Source: Afipia sp. OHSU_II-C1 (GTDB lineage Bacteria > Pseudomonadota > Alphaproteobacteria > Rhizobiales > Xanthobacteraceae). Taken from it: a DNA stretch of 64,000 nucleotides. The stretch is from NCBI RefSeq assembly GCF_000497575.1, contig NZ_APJI01000004.1, forward strand, positions 344,635-408,634, given 5' to 3'. The translations under genes and the position numbers were made by a program. Below the pieces are notes generated by a model, which did not search any database, was not told the origin of the DNA, and saw only the letters and a list, made by a program, of their open reading frames with translations. Shown in pieces: positions 25,196-34,879 of the stretch; within the stretch, counting starts at the first letter, position 1, and every line of letters begins with the position of its first letter.

Positions 25196-25570
25196 ATGAC
25201 CAACGGTGCCAGCATCGACGCAGGATTCAGCAGCGGACAGCGGCGCCGTCTGTCCCTTGTTGTTGCGCTCGTATTGGGCCTGCTCGCGTCATTGTTTCAT
25301 TGCACGGGCGAATTGAGCGCAGGTGACCTTGCGATTGCCGGTTCTAATGCAACCGTCCTCGCGATGGATTTCGACGGCACGACCCCGACCGATGGGCCGG
25401 ACCACAAATTGCCCGCTCACTGCGGCCATTGCCTGAGCCATGTAACGGCGCAACCCGCCTTTGCCGTGCTGGTTCCGTCTGACATAGACCATCAGGCACC
25501 GCCTGCCGGCCAGGAACAAATGCTGGCGTCCCTCGCCGGCCTGCCCCTTTTCAAACCACCCCGCGCCTGA
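25196..25570 (+). CDS. Small Cys/His membrane-anchored protein (DUF2946-like)
   Basis: A 124-residue protein with an N-terminal hydrophobic segment (LSLVVALVLGLLASLFHC, residues 20-37) and a periplasmic part holding HCGHCLSH, a probable metal-binding motif, then a Pro-rich tail. The layout is like DUF2946 proteins found beside copper or cobalt/zinc efflux genes; I hold the family name loosely. It lies between the CDF gene (41 bases upstream) and the RND adaptor (123 bases downstream), all on one strand, which suggests a role in periplasmic metal handling. Confidence 0.6.
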   Translation: MTNGASIDAGFSSGQRRRLSLVVALVLGLLASLFHCTGELSAGDLAIAGSNATVLAMDFDGTTPTDGPDHKLPAHCGHCLSHVTAQPAFAVLVPSDIDHQAPPAGQEQMLASLAGLPLFKPPRA

Positions 25571-25693
25571 GCACCAACGCGGCCACCAAGGCCCGTTCGG
25601 CATGACCGCAGCCTCATAGCTGCGCGACGGCCTGCTCACATCATTTCTCGGAAATGACGACGGCGCGCGTCGATCGTGCGCGGGAACATACCA

Positions 25694-26887
25694 ATGACCA
25701 GTCTGAAACTACTTGCTGCGGCAAGCGCGACATGCGTGATCGCGGCGCTTTGCCCGGCGCTGACCTACGCACACGAGAAGCCGGAGAAACCGGCTGCTCA
25801 GGAACAGGCCGTCGAACACGACGATGCCGGTATAAAGCTCACCGAGCGTCAGGTCGCAGCGGGAAACTTTGCTGTTCAGGAAGCGCGCAGCGGACTCCTG
25901 AGCAAGCGCATCGTCGTGCCGGGTGCGATCGTGCCGAGCGGCGACCGCATCGCCAAGGTCGCGGTCCGATTGCTCGGCACCGTCGCCGAGGTGCGCAAGC
26001 GGCTCGGTGACACCGTGCGCGAGGGCGATGTTCTCGCCATCATCGAAAGCCGGGAGGTGGCCGACGCCAAGAGCCAATACCTTGCGGCGCGCGTTGCCTT
26101 CGACCTTCAGGACACCCTGTTCACTCGCTCGAAGAGCCTGTTCGAGTCCAAGGTCAGCAGCGAAAACGACTTCCTGCGCGCGAAGACCGCGTTTGAGGAT
26201 GTCCGGATCAGGTGCGACGTTGCCCGCCAGAAGCTGTTCGCGCTGGGTCTGACCAGTGACCAGATCGCGGCGTTGCCCCAGCAGCCTGTCGAAAACCTCA
26301 GACTGCAGGAACTGCGCGCACCGATGAGCGGCCGGATCGCCGAACGCCGCGTCGACCTCGGATCTCTGGTCGGCCGTGAAGGCCAGGAAAGCGAACTGTT
26401 TGTGATCGTGGATTCGAGCGTGGTGTGGGCCGACCTTGCACTTGCATCCGCCGATCTTGCGGCAGTCAGCGAGGGCCAGAAAATCACCATCGGGATCGGC
26501 CCTGAGACTGATCCTTTGCCCGCGACCATCATGTTCGTGAGCCCGCTGCTCGACAAGGACACGCGTCTGGCGCGCGTGGTGGCGTCGGTCGATAACCCTG
26601 CGCACGTCCTGCGGCCGGGGATGTTTGTGACCGCGGAAATTCCGTTCCAGCAGGTGAAGGCCGACGTGGTGGTGCCGAAAACCGCTGTCCAGAGCGTGGA
26701 CGGCCAGAGCGCCGTGTTTGTCCGCACATCAACCGGCTTCGAGCCACGCAAGATCGTCACAGGGCGGGAAGACAGCCGGTCGTTCGAAGTGACGTCCGGC
26801 CTCGCCGCCGGAGACCCCATCGCCACCTCCAACACCTTCGTCCTGAAGGCCGATCTCGGCCGCGGCGAAGCTTCGCACGCGCATTAG
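25694..26887 (+). CDS. czcB: HME-RND periplasmic adaptor (CzcB-like)
   Basis: A 397-residue membrane-fusion protein: signal peptide (cleavage near TYA-HEKPE), short His/Glu-rich N-terminus, lipoyl half-motifs (VRLLGTVAEVRKRLGDTVRE and LRAPMSGRIAERRVDLGSLV) flanking an alpha-helical hairpin of about 100 residues, then beta-barrel and membrane-proximal domains. It links the inner membrane pump to an outer membrane channel. It ends in His-Ala-His, which may bind metal. The ATG at 25694 leaves a proper signal peptide. It is 14 bases from the pump gene, so clearly one operon. Confidence 0.85.
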   Translation: MTSLKLLAAASATCVIAALCPALTYAHEKPEKPAAQEQAVEHDDAGIKLTERQVAAGNFAVQEARSGLLSKRIVVPGAIVPSGDRIAKVAVRLLGTVAEVRKRLGDTVREGDVLAIIESREVADAKSQYLAARVAFDLQDTLFTRSKSLFESKVSSENDFLRAKTAFEDVRIRCDVARQKLFALGLTSDQIAALPQQPVENLRLQELRAPMSGRIAERRVDLGSLVGREGQESELFVIVDSSVVWADLALASADLAAVSEGQKITIGIGPETDPLPATIMFVSPLLDKDTRLARVVASVDNPAHVLRPGMFVTAEIPFQQVKADVVVPKTAVQSVDGQSAVFVRTSTGFEPRKIVTGREDSRSFEVTSGLAAGDPIATSNTFVLKADLGRGEASHAH

Positions 26888-26901
26888 GCCGGACCGCACA
26901 C

Positions 26902-29900
26902 ATGATCAGTCGCATTCTCGATCTGTCCATCCGGCATCGCTGGATCGTCGTCCTCATCAGCATCGGCTTTGTTGCATGGGGGGCCTGGTCGCTGCTGCAT
27001 TTGCCCGTCGATGCCGTGCCGGACATCACCAACAAGCAGGTGCAGATCAACACGACCGCTCCCGCGCTTTCGCCGGTGGAAATCGAAAAACAGGTCACAT
27101 TCCGGATCGAGACCGCGCTGGCCGGGATTGCCGGACTGGAGAGCACCCGTTCCCTGTCACGCAACGGTTTCTCGCAGGTCACCGCGATCTTTCGTGAGAA
27201 AACCGACATCTACTTCGCCCGGCAGCAGATCAACGAGCGGCTGATCGAACTACGAGCCAGCCTGCCGCCCGGCGCAGAACCCCGGATGGGACCGGTTTCA
27301 ACCGGGCTCGGCGAAATCTACATGTGGACGGTTTCGCTCGCCCCGAAAACCGACAGCAGCAACGGCAAGGCCGGCTGGCAGAGCGACGGCACATTTCTGA
27401 CAGCGGAAGGCGAGCGTCTCAAAACCGATATCGAACGCGGCGCCTATCTGCGCACGGGACAGGACTGGATCATCCGGCCGCAGATCCGAAGCGTTTCGGG
27501 TGTCGCCGGTGTCGATGCCATCGGCGGATACATCAAGCAGTATCAGGTGAAGCCCGATCCCGCGAAACTGATCTCGCTCGGGCTGTCGTTCGGCGATGTC
27601 GTTCGCGCCATCGAGGCCAACAACATCAGCCGGGGTGCCAGCACCATCGATCGCAACGGCGAAGGAATTGCCGTCCGCGCGGGGGGTCGTCTGGAGAGCC
27701 TCACCGATATCGGCGATGTAACGATCATCACACGCGGCGCAGTGCCGGTGAAGGTCCGCGACGTCGCCCAGGTCGCAATCGGCGGCGAAATCCGGACCGG
27801 CAGCGCCAGCCGCGACGGAAGCGAAGCCGTGATCGGAACTGCGCTGATGCTCATCGGCAGCAACAGCCGGACCGTCGCCGCCGCAGTCGACGCAAGAATG
27901 CAGGATATCCGCCGTAGCCTCCCGGCTGGCGTGACCGTCGAGACCGTTCTGAACCGGACCCAGCTGGTCGATGCAACCGTCACCACGGTCGCGAAGAACC
28001 TCGGCGAAGGCGCCCTGCTCGTGATCGCCGTGCTGTTCCTGCTTCTCGGCAACTTCCGCGCCGCGCTGATCACGGCGCTGGTGATCCCGCTTGCCATGCT
28101 GATGACCGCGACCGGAATGCTGCAAGGCCGGATCAGCGCCAACCTGATGAGCCTCGGCGCGCTCGATTTCGGTTTGATTGTCGATGGCGCAGTCATCATC
28201 ACGGAGAACGCCCTGCGGCATCTCGCAGAAAAGCAAACCGAAGCCGGCCGGACACTGACGCTGTCGGAGCGTCTCGCAACGGTGAAGACCGCAGCAGAGG
28301 AAATGATCGGACCTACGGTCTACGGCCAGGCGATCATCATCCTGGTCTATGTTCCGCTGCTGACCTTCAGCGGCGTTGAGGGAAAGATGTTCGAGCCGAT
28401 GGCGTTGACCGTCATCCTTGCGCTCGTGTCAGCTTTCGTTCTTTCCCTCACGTTCGTTCCGGCACTCATCGCCATCGCTGTTACAGGCCGGGTGAAGGAA
28501 GCCGATAACCTTGCAGTGCGCCGCCTCAAGTCCTCCTACGCGCCGCTCCTGAAACGCACCATCAACCGGCCCCTCGCCGCCATCGCGACCGGCGTAATTC
28601 TGTTTCTGGGCGCGCTGCTGTTGTTTTTCCGCCTCGGTCAGGAATTCATCCCGATCCTGGATGAAAAGAACCTCGCCATGCATGCGCTGCGCATTCCCAG
28701 CACCAGCCTCACGCAATCGCAGATAATGCAGTTCGACGTCGAGAAGGTGATCAGCCGGTTTCCGCAGGTGTCTCACGTCTTCTCAAAAACCGGAACGGCC
28801 GAGATTGCCTCCGATCCAATGCCGCCCAACGCGTCCGATACTTTCATTATCTTCAAGCCGCAGGACCAATGGCCCGATCCCTCGCTGAGCAAGGCTGCTC
28901 TGCTTGACCAGATCGAGGATGCGGTGCGCGAACTGCCCGGCAATAACTACGAATTCACCCAGCCGATCCAGATGCGGTTCAACGAACTGCTGGCGGGGGT
29001 GCGCGGCGATCTGGCGATCAAGGTGTTTGGCGATGAGTTCGAGCCGCTGCTGCGTAGCGCGGGGCAGATCGCAAGCATCCTGCAGAAAACCAGGGGCGCT
29101 ACCGATATCAAGGTTGAGCAAGCCAGCGGCCTCTCCGTGCTGGATATCACCGTCAACAAGGCGGAGATTGCCCGGCGCGGCCTCAGCCTCACCGCCGTTC
29201 AGGACGTGGTCGGCACGGCCATCGGCGGACGAAGCGCCGGAGCTGTGTTTGAAGGCGACCGGAGCTTTGAGATCGTGGTCCGCCTGCCGGAAGACATCCG
29301 CGGCGATCTCGATGCACTGAAGAACCTGCCGGTGTCGCTCCCGCCGACGGGCCTCACTCCATCGACTGTCCCTCTGGGCCAACTCGCGACGTTCAGGATC
29401 AGCGAAGGCCCGAACCAGATCAGCCGCGAAAACGGCAAGCGGCGGGTCGTCATCACCGCCAACGTGCGGGACCGCGATATTGCCGCGGTCGTGAACGACG
29501 CCCGGGCACAAATCGAGACTCAAGTGGCGTTGCCGCCCGGCTACTGGCTGTCCTGGGGCGGCCAATTCGAAAATCTTGCAACCGCACGCCAGAGGCTCTC
29601 GTTCGTCGTGCCGGGATGCTTCGTCCTGATCTTCCTGCTGCTGATGGGTGCGCTCGGCACCGCGCGGGACGCGCTCATCGTCTTTAGCGCCGTTCCTCTC
29701 GCCCTGACCGGCGGTGTTGTTGCGCTTTGGCTACGGGGAATTCCATTCTCCGTTTCCGCCGCGGTTGGATTCATCGCCCTGTCGGGAGTTGCCGTTCTCA
29801 ATGGGCTGGTGATGCTGACTCGCATCAAGCAACTGATGGCCAGAGGACAGGAGAAAGCCGAGGCGATCTTCGAGGGAGCCCTCACCCGGCTCCGGCCGGT

Positions 29901-30141
29901 CGCAATGACCGCACTGGTCGCCTCACTCGGCTTTGTGCCGATGGCGCTGGCCACCGGGACCGGCGCGGAAGTGCAAAGGCCGATAGCAACCGTCGTGATT
30001 GGCGGTCTCATCAGCGCGACGCTGCTGACGCTGTTCGTCCTGCCGGCACTCTATGTGTTGTTTGGACGTAAGCCAGCGGCTGCTGAGCTAGAGACAACAT
30101 CAGCCCAAACGCAAACCGGAATCGAACCATTGCGTGGCTAA
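26902..30141 (+). CDS. czcA: HME-RND heavy-metal efflux pump (CzcA family)
   Basis: A 1079-residue proton-driven inner membrane pump with 12 transmembrane helices and two large periplasmic loops. The helix-4 signature D-F-G-L-I-V-D-G-A (Asp422 to Ala430), with Glu435 five residues further on, places it in the HME1 group, which exports Co2+, Zn2+ and Cd2+, rather than the monovalent Cu/Ag group. It works with the CzcB-like adaptor just upstream. No czcC outer membrane factor gene is present on either side, so an unlinked channel must be used. The gene converges on livF with 7 bases between. Confidence 0.9.
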   Translation: MISRILDLSIRHRWIVVLISIGFVAWGAWSLLHLPVDAVPDITNKQVQINTTAPALSPVEIEKQVTFRIETALAGIAGLESTRSLSRNGFSQVTAIFREKTDIYFARQQINERLIELRASLPPGAEPRMGPVSTGLGEIYMWTVSLAPKTDSSNGKAGWQSDGTFLTAEGERLKTDIERGAYLRTGQDWIIRPQIRSVSGVAGVDAIGGYIKQYQVKPDPAKLISLGLSFGDVVRAIEANNISRGASTIDRNGEGIAVRAGGRLESLTDIGDVTIITRGAVPVKVRDVAQVAIGGEIRTGSASRDGSEAVIGTALMLIGSNSRTVAAAVDARMQDIRRSLPAGVTVETVLNRTQLVDATVTTVAKNLGEGALLVIAVLFLLLGNFRAALITALVIPLAMLMTATGMLQGRISANLMSLGALDFGLIVDGAVIITENALRHLAEKQTEAGRTLTLSERLATVKTAAEEMIGPTVYGQAIIILVYVPLLTFSGVEGKMFEPMALTVILALVSAFVLSLTFVPALIAIAVTGRVKEADNLAVRRLKSSYAPLLKRTINRPLAAIATGVILFLGALLLFFRLGQEFIPILDEKNLAMHALRIPSTSLTQSQIMQFDVEKVISRFPQVSHVFSKTGTAEIASDPMPPNASDTFIIFKPQDQWPDPSLSKAALLDQIEDAVRELPGNNYEFTQPIQMRFNELLAGVRGDLAIKVFGDEFEPLLRSAGQIASILQKTRGATDIKVEQASGLSVLDITVNKAEIARRGLSLTAVQDVVGTAIGGRSAGAVFEGDRSFEIVVRLPEDIRGDLDALKNLPVSLPPTGLTPSTVPLGQLATFRISEGPNQISRENGKRRVVITANVRDRDIAAVVNDARAQIETQVALPPGYWLSWGGQFENLATARQRLSFVVPGCFVLIFLLLMGALGTARDALIVFSAVPLALTGGVVALWLRGIPFSVSAAVGFIALSGVAVLNGLVMLTRIKQLMARGQEKAEAIFEGALTRLRPVAMTALVASLGFVPMALATGTGAEVQRPIATVVIGGLISATLLTLFVLPALYVLFGRKPAAAELETTSAQTQTGIEPLRG

Positions 30142-30148
30142 TACTGGC

Positions 30149-30853
30149 TCAGGCGGCACCGAGATACGCGGCCTTCACCTTCGGGTCCGACAGCAGCGTC
30201 GCGCCGTCACCTTCCAGCGCGACTTTGCCGGTCTCCAGCACATAGCCGCGGTCAGCGATCTCAAGCGCAGCGCTGGCATTCTGCTCAACAAGCAGAACGG
30301 TCACGCCTTCTTTCCGGAGTGACACGATCGCAGCGAGGATCTGATCCACAAGCGTCGGCGACAGACCGAGCGATGGTTCATCCAGCAGCAGCAGCTTCGG
30401 TTTGCCCATCAAGGCGCGGCCGATGGCCAGCATCTGCTGCTGACCGCCGGACAATCCGCCTGCGAGCTGACGGCGCTTTTCGGCGAGGATCGGAAACATG
30501 CCGAACACGCGGTCGCGGTCGCTTTCGATGTCCTTGTCCCGGCGCATGTAAGCGCCCAGGCGGAGATTGTCCTCTACGGTCAGCGGTCCGAAAATCTGGC
30601 GGCCTTCGGGCGACTGCGTCATGCCGCGCTCGACCCGCCGATGCGGTTTGAGACGATCGATACGCTCTCCCAGAAAACGGATCTCGCCCGCGGTGACCGG
30701 CTGAACGCCCGACAGCGCTCGGAGCAGCGTCGTCTTCCCCGCGCCGTTGGAGCCAATCAGCGCGACCACCTCCCCGGCCCGCACGGCAAGATTCACGCCG
30801 TGCAACACTTCGATCCGGCCATAGGCGCTGCGGAGATTGGCAACTTCAAGCAC
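30149..30853 (-). CDS. livF: Branched-chain-type ABC transporter ATPase LivF
   Basis: A 234-residue ATPase: Walker A GSNGAGKTT, Q-loop region TQSPEGRQIF, signature LSGGQQQM, Walker B LLLLDEP, and the LivF-specific end VEQNASAALEIADRGYVLETG. I start at a GTG at 30853 with GGGAGG 6 bases upstream; the longer ATG-started frame runs into livG. It overlaps the livG 3' end by 8 bases. Last gene of the livKHMGF set, which probably imports phenylacetate or another aromatic acid, given the divergent paa operon. Confidence 0.88.
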   Translation of the reverse strand: MLEVANLRSAYGRIEVLHGVNLAVRAGEVVALIGSNGAGKTTLLRALSGVQPVTAGEIRFLGERIDRLKPHRRVERGMTQSPEGRQIFGPLTVEDNLRLGAYMRRDKDIESDRDRVFGMFPILAEKRRQLAGGLSGGQQQMLAIGRALMGKPKLLLLDEPSLGLSPTLVDQILAAIVSLRKEGVTVLLVEQNASAALEIADRGYVLETGKVALEGDGATLLSDPKVKAAYLGAA

Positions 30854-31628
30854 GTGCTGCCTCCCTTGCTCCGTGTTTGCCGAGATAGGCCTCAAGCACC
30901 GCCGGATTGTCACGCACCTCCTGCGGCTTGCCTTCGGCGATTGGCTTGCCGCGATTCAAAACAAGAATGTGGTTTGAAATCTTCATCACCAGCTTCATGT
31001 CGTGCTCGACAAGAACAACCGCGATGCCCTTGGCGGCGACGCGGCGGATAAGCTCCTCGATTTCTTCGGTCTCAACCGCGTTGCAGCCCGCTGCGGGTTC
31101 ATCGAGCAGCAGCACGCGGGGTTCGGAGGCCAGTGCGCGGGCGATTTCAAGGCGCTTGCACGCGCCGTAGGACAGCGATCCAGCGGGCACATCCGCACTG
31201 CTTCGCAATCCCACATCGTCAAGGAAGGTCAACGCGGCATCCCGCGTCTCCGCATTTTGCCGCGTCACCGATGGCAACCTGAACAGATCCGCCAGCAGAT
31301 TGCAGCGCTCGCGCAGATGACGGCCGACCATGACGTTCTCAGCCGCGGTCATGCGCTGGAATATCTGGAGGTTCTGGAAGGTCCGCGACAGGCCGCGCGT
31401 GGCAAGCTTGTCAGGCGTCAGTCCCGTAACATCCTCACCCGACAGTTCGACCTGCCCCTGATCGCGCTCGTAGACGCCGGAGACGATATTGAACAGCGTG
31501 GTCTTGCCCGCGCCGTTCGGCCCGATGATCGACAGAATCTGTCCCGGACTGACGGAAAAGCTGACACCGTCGATGGCTTTGACGCCGCCGAACGATATTC
31601 CGATATCCTTGGCCGCGAGGATCGTCAT
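30846..31628 (-). CDS. livG: Branched-chain-type ABC transporter ATPase LivG
   Basis: A 260-residue ATPase with Walker A GPNGAGKTT, TFQNLQIFQRMTAAENV after the Q-loop (LivG hallmark), LSYGACKRLEIARALA as signature and LLLDEPAAGCN as Walker B. The signature has YGACK in place of the usual GGQQ/YGQQR, a small deviation also seen in other LivG proteins. It pairs with LivF under the LivHM permease. Its start overlaps the livM stop by ATGA. Confidence 0.9.
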   Translation of the reverse strand: MTILAAKDIGISFGGVKAIDGVSFSVSPGQILSIIGPNGAGKTTLFNIVSGVYERDQGQVELSGEDVTGLTPDKLATRGLSRTFQNLQIFQRMTAAENVMVGRHLRERCNLLADLFRLPSVTRQNAETRDAALTFLDDVGLRSSADVPAGSLSYGACKRLEIARALASEPRVLLLDEPAAGCNAVETEEIEELIRRVAAKGIAVVLVEHDMKLVMKISNHILVLNRGKPIAEGKPQEVRDNPAVLEAYLGKHGAREAARA

Positions 31629-32572
31629 GCCTTCGTCCTCTTTGCGAGCACACGGGACAGCGTCGGAACGATGCCGTCGCGCATGAAGATCATCGAGACA
31701 ATGATGATGAAGCCGAGCAGCAGATGTTCGTATTCCTGAAACACCGTGAGAACCTGCGGCAGGGTAATGAGCACGGCGGCGCCAACGATACTGCCGACGA
31801 CCGAGCCAAGCCCGCCCAGCACCACCATGGTCACCATTTCCACGGAATGGAGAAACCCGGCCTGATCTGGATTGATGAAACCGTTCATGAGCGCAAGGGC
31901 CGAGCCCGCGATCGATGCATACGCGGCGGCAATGACGAACGCCTGCAACTTGAAGCGCGCGACATCGATGCCGGCCACGCGTGCTGCGACTTCGCTGTCA
32001 TGCAGCGCACGGAAGGCGCGTCCCGTCGGCGTATCGTTCAGATTGAGAGCGATCCATGTTCCCAGAATCAGAAGCCCGCCCGAGACCCAGTACCAGGTGT
32101 CCGATCCGCTGACACGCCATCCAAACAGCACCAGTTTCGCCACCGGCATGCCATCCGGGCCGCCAGTCCAGCGGCTCTCCGTGGTGATCACGAGCGCTAC
32201 GAGCACACCGAGACCAAGCGTTGCGATAGCGAGGTAATGTCCCTTCAGTTTCAGGATCGGGCGACCGACAAGATAGGCCAGCAATGACGAGATGATGCAA
32301 CCGAGCAGAAGCGCCGCCCATGGCGGTATTCCGAAATGCGCAGGGCCGATGGCAACGGCATAGGCGCCGATGCCGAAGAATCCCGCATGGCCGAGACTGA
32401 CCTGCCCGGCCGATCCCATCAGCACGTTAAGACCGATCGCTGCAAGCGCTGACACCCAGACCAGCGACGCCACGCGGAAATAGTAGCTCGACGGAAATAT
32501 CAGCGGCAGCACCGCGACGAGGATCGCGAGTGCGATCAGGACCAGATAGCGATGGCCGATCTTCTGCAACAC
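31625..32572 (-). CDS. livM: Branched-chain-type ABC transporter permease LivM
   Basis: A 315-residue membrane protein with about nine helices. GLNVLMGSAGQVSLGHAGFFGIGAY and GLGSVVGSIVGAAVL are LivM signatures; ALHDSEVAARVAGID is the cytoplasmic loop that docks the ATPase. Coupled to livG by overlap and 3 bases from livH. With LivH it forms the channel for the ligand delivered by LivK. Confidence 0.9.
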   Translation of the reverse strand: MLQKIGHRYLVLIALAILVAVLPLIFPSSYYFRVASLVWVSALAAIGLNVLMGSAGQVSLGHAGFFGIGAYAVAIGPAHFGIPPWAALLLGCIISSLLAYLVGRPILKLKGHYLAIATLGLGVLVALVITTESRWTGGPDGMPVAKLVLFGWRVSGSDTWYWVSGGLLILGTWIALNLNDTPTGRAFRALHDSEVAARVAGIDVARFKLQAFVIAAAYASIAGSALALMNGFINPDQAGFLHSVEMVTMVVLGGLGSVVGSIVGAAVLITLPQVLTVFQEYEHLLLGFIIIVSMIFMRDGIVPTLSRVLAKRTKA

Positions 32573-32575
32573 CGC

Positions 32576-33448
32576 TCAGACCCTTTCCACGGTCCGCCGG
32601 CCGAACAGGCCTTGCGGCATGGCGAACAGCACAAGCAGAATGACGATGAAGGCGAACGCGTCCTTGTAGGTCGAACTGATGTAGCCGACCCCAAAAGCCT
32701 CCAGCAGGCCGAGCAACAGCCCGCCCGCGACCGCACCGAGCGGGTTGCCCATGCCGCCCAGCATGGCGGCGGCAAATCCCTTCAGCGCGAGCATCGTGCC
32801 GACATCGTAGCTCGTGAGCGTGATCGGCGTGATGAGAATGCCGGCGACCGCGCCTATCGCAGCCGATCCGCCGAAAGCCAGCGCCATCACGGTTGCGGTG
32901 TTGATGCCGACAAGTCGCGCCGCCAGCCGGTTCGCAGCCGTTGCGAGCACGGCCTTGCCGAGGACGGTCCGCTCCAGAAATACGTACAGCAGGATCACAA
33001 TTGCTGCCGTACCGCCGAGCACCCAGAAGCTCTGCGGCTGAACAGTCGCACCGAGCAGATGGACCGGCGTGTCGCCGGAGATGCTGGGCAGCTTGTGAAA
33101 CTGTTTGTCGAACAGGATTTGCGCCGCGCCGCGCAGCAGGATCGACGCGCCGATGGTGATGATGATCAGCGTGACCGGCGAGGCATCGCGCGCAGGCTCG
33201 ATCGCGAGCCAATACAGCAGAAGGCCGACGATGATGGAAACGACCACCGCAAGCAGTGCGGCAAGCGGAAGCGGAACACCGGCGGCGGTGGCGAACACCG
33301 TCACCATTCCGCCCAGCATCACGAACTCGCCCTGGGCAAAATTGACGACGTCGGAGGCGTTGTAGACCAGCGTGAAGCCGAGAGCGACCAGAGCGTAGAC
33401 CGCGCCCACGGTCAGTCCGGAAATGAGAAACTGGACGAACTCCGGCAT
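32576..33448 (-). CDS. livH: Branched-chain-type ABC transporter permease LivH
   Basis: A 290-residue membrane protein with eight or so helices, opening FVQFLISGLTVGAVYALVALGFTLVY with VVNFAQGEFVMLGG, both LivH hallmarks, and a later GGMGNPLGAVAGGLLLGLLE. It is separated from livK by 127 bases containing a stable hairpin, typical where the binding-protein message is made in excess of the membrane components. Confidence 0.9.
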   Translation of the reverse strand: MPEFVQFLISGLTVGAVYALVALGFTLVYNASDVVNFAQGEFVMLGGMVTVFATAAGVPLPLAALLAVVVSIIVGLLLYWLAIEPARDASPVTLIIITIGASILLRGAAQILFDKQFHKLPSISGDTPVHLLGATVQPQSFWVLGGTAAIVILLYVFLERTVLGKAVLATAANRLAARLVGINTATVMALAFGGSAAIGAVAGILITPITLTSYDVGTMLALKGFAAAMLGGMGNPLGAVAGGLLLGLLEAFGVGYISSTYKDAFAFIVILLVLFAMPQGLFGRRTVERV

Positions 33449-33524
33449 ACCGGCTCCACGAGCAATGATGGCAGCCGATGGCTGCCGTTCCCGGCGAAAA
33501 CGAATAAATTCAGACAGAGAATAA

Positions 33525-33559
33525 GCTCCCGGATGGATCGGACCGAAACGTCCGGGAGC
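33525..33559 (-). terminator. Intercistronic hairpin after livK
   Basis: Perfect 9-base arms GCTCCCGGA (33525-33533) and TCCGGGAGC (33551-33559), 17 bases after the livK stop on the minus strand, followed by TTATTCTCT. It probably attenuates or processes the transcript so that LivK is made in excess of LivHMGF. Confidence 0.55.
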
Positions 33560-33575
33560 GTCTGTATCGGCTTGC

Positions 33576-34742
33576 TTATGCGCCGGGCTTGATCAGGGTC
33601 CAGTCGCCGCCCTTGATTTCCAGCATACGGAACGCCGAGAGATCGAGGCCGAGATGATCCGTCGGCGTCATGTTGACGATGCCGCCGGTGCCGACGAAGC
33701 CCTTGGTCTTTTCGATTTCATCGCGGATCTTCTTCGGATCATTCGAACCCGCGCGCTTCATGGCTTCGACGAGGATGTACAGGCCGTCATAGGCATGGCC
33801 GCCGAAGGTCGAGACCGGGCTCTTCGCGGTGTCCTCGTACGTCTTCTTGTAGTCGACAACGACCTTCTTCTGCGGATCGCTGTCCGGCAGCTTGTCGCCA
33901 ACCAGCAACGCCGCCGCCGGCAAGCGGATGCCTTCAGCCGCAGCGCCTGCGAGCTCGATGAAGCTCTTGGAGGCCACGCCATGGCTCTGATAGAGCGGCG
34001 TCGCGGTCATGCCGAGCTGCGCGTAGTTACGGGTCACGATCGCCGGTCCCTGCCCGAAGCCAGGATTGACGATCGCCTGAACGCCGGGGGTGTTCTTGAT
34101 CTTGGTGAGCTGTCCGGTCATGTCGCTGTCGCGCGGACCGTAGCTTTCCTCGGTGACGATCTTGATGTCGTAGTTCGGCGCGACCTTGGTGCACTGGGCC
34201 TTCATCGACGCGCCGAAGCCGTCGGTACCCGAGATCATCGCGATGTTGGTGAGCTTGCGCTGCTTCAGGTTTTCGAAGATCTTTTCGCACGCCATCTTGT
34301 CGGTGTGCGGCGTCTTGAAGACGTATTTGCGGACCGGATCGATGATTTCGACCGCGCCGCCAAATGAAATGAACGGAACCTGGGCTTCCTCGAACACGGG
34401 AATCATCGCCATGGTCGTGCCGGTTGTGGAACCGCCCGCCATCGCGACAACCTTGTCGTCTTCGATCAGACGGGTCGCGAAAGTACGCGCCTTGCTGGCG
34501 TCGCCGCCGTCATCATAAACGATGAGTTCGACCTTCTTGCCGTTGATGCCGCCGGCCGCGTTGATCTTGTCGACATACATCCGCAGCGTCTTGTCCTCAG
34601 GTTCTCCGAGAAACGACGCCGGGCCCGTGACAGATAGAACGGAACCGATCTTCACGGTCTGCTGCGCATCCGCGGCGCCGCTGAACGTCAAACCGGCAAC
34701 GCCGGCCGCCAACAAGAATCCCAATGCTGATGCTGGTTTCAC
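33576..34742 (-). CDS. livK: Branched-chain-type ABC transporter binding protein LivK
   Basis: A 388-residue periplasmic binding protein of the type 1 (leucine-binding) fold. The signal peptide ends near ADA-QQTVKIGSV; the mature protein has GSVLSVTGPASFLG, DDGGDASKARTFA and FGGAVEIIDPVRKYVFKT. I use the GTG at 34742 with GGAGGGA directly upstream, which places the signal peptide at the N-terminus. It is divergent from paaG and shares a palindromic promoter region with it. Such HAAT-family transporters beside paa genes are thought to import phenylacetate or related acids; the ligand here is inferred. Confidence 0.87.
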   Translation of the reverse strand: MKPASALGFLLAAGVAGLTFSGAADAQQTVKIGSVLSVTGPASFLGEPEDKTLRMYVDKINAAGGINGKKVELIVYDDGGDASKARTFATRLIEDDKVVAMAGGSTTGTTMAMIPVFEEAQVPFISFGGAVEIIDPVRKYVFKTPHTDKMACEKIFENLKQRKLTNIAMISGTDGFGASMKAQCTKVAPNYDIKIVTEESYGPRDSDMTGQLTKIKNTPGVQAIVNPGFGQGPAIVTRNYAQLGMTATPLYQSHGVASKSFIELAGAAAEGIRLPAAALLVGDKLPDSDPQKKVVVDYKKTYEDTAKSPVSTFGGHAYDGLYILVEAMKRAGSNDPKKIRDEIEKTKGFVGTGGIVNMTPTDHLGLDLSAFRMLEIKGGDWTLIKPGA

Positions 34743-34850
34743 AGTTCCCTCCCTGAGTGATGGGCGCTCGATTTTTTGAGAGCTTGCCCGGCATGTTTCC
34801 AACCACAGAGCGACAATAGTTTCAAGTGCAACTATCATCGCTTCTAGCCA

Positions 34851-34879
34851 TCAATATAATTGACCGAACGGTTGGTCAA
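34851..34879 (-). promoter_or_regulatory. livK promoter candidate
   Basis: On the minus strand the same palindrome provides TTGACC (34879-34874), then 17 bases and TATTGA (34856-34851). The -10 is weaker than that of paaG. It would make livKHMGF respond to the same regulator. Confidence 0.45.
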
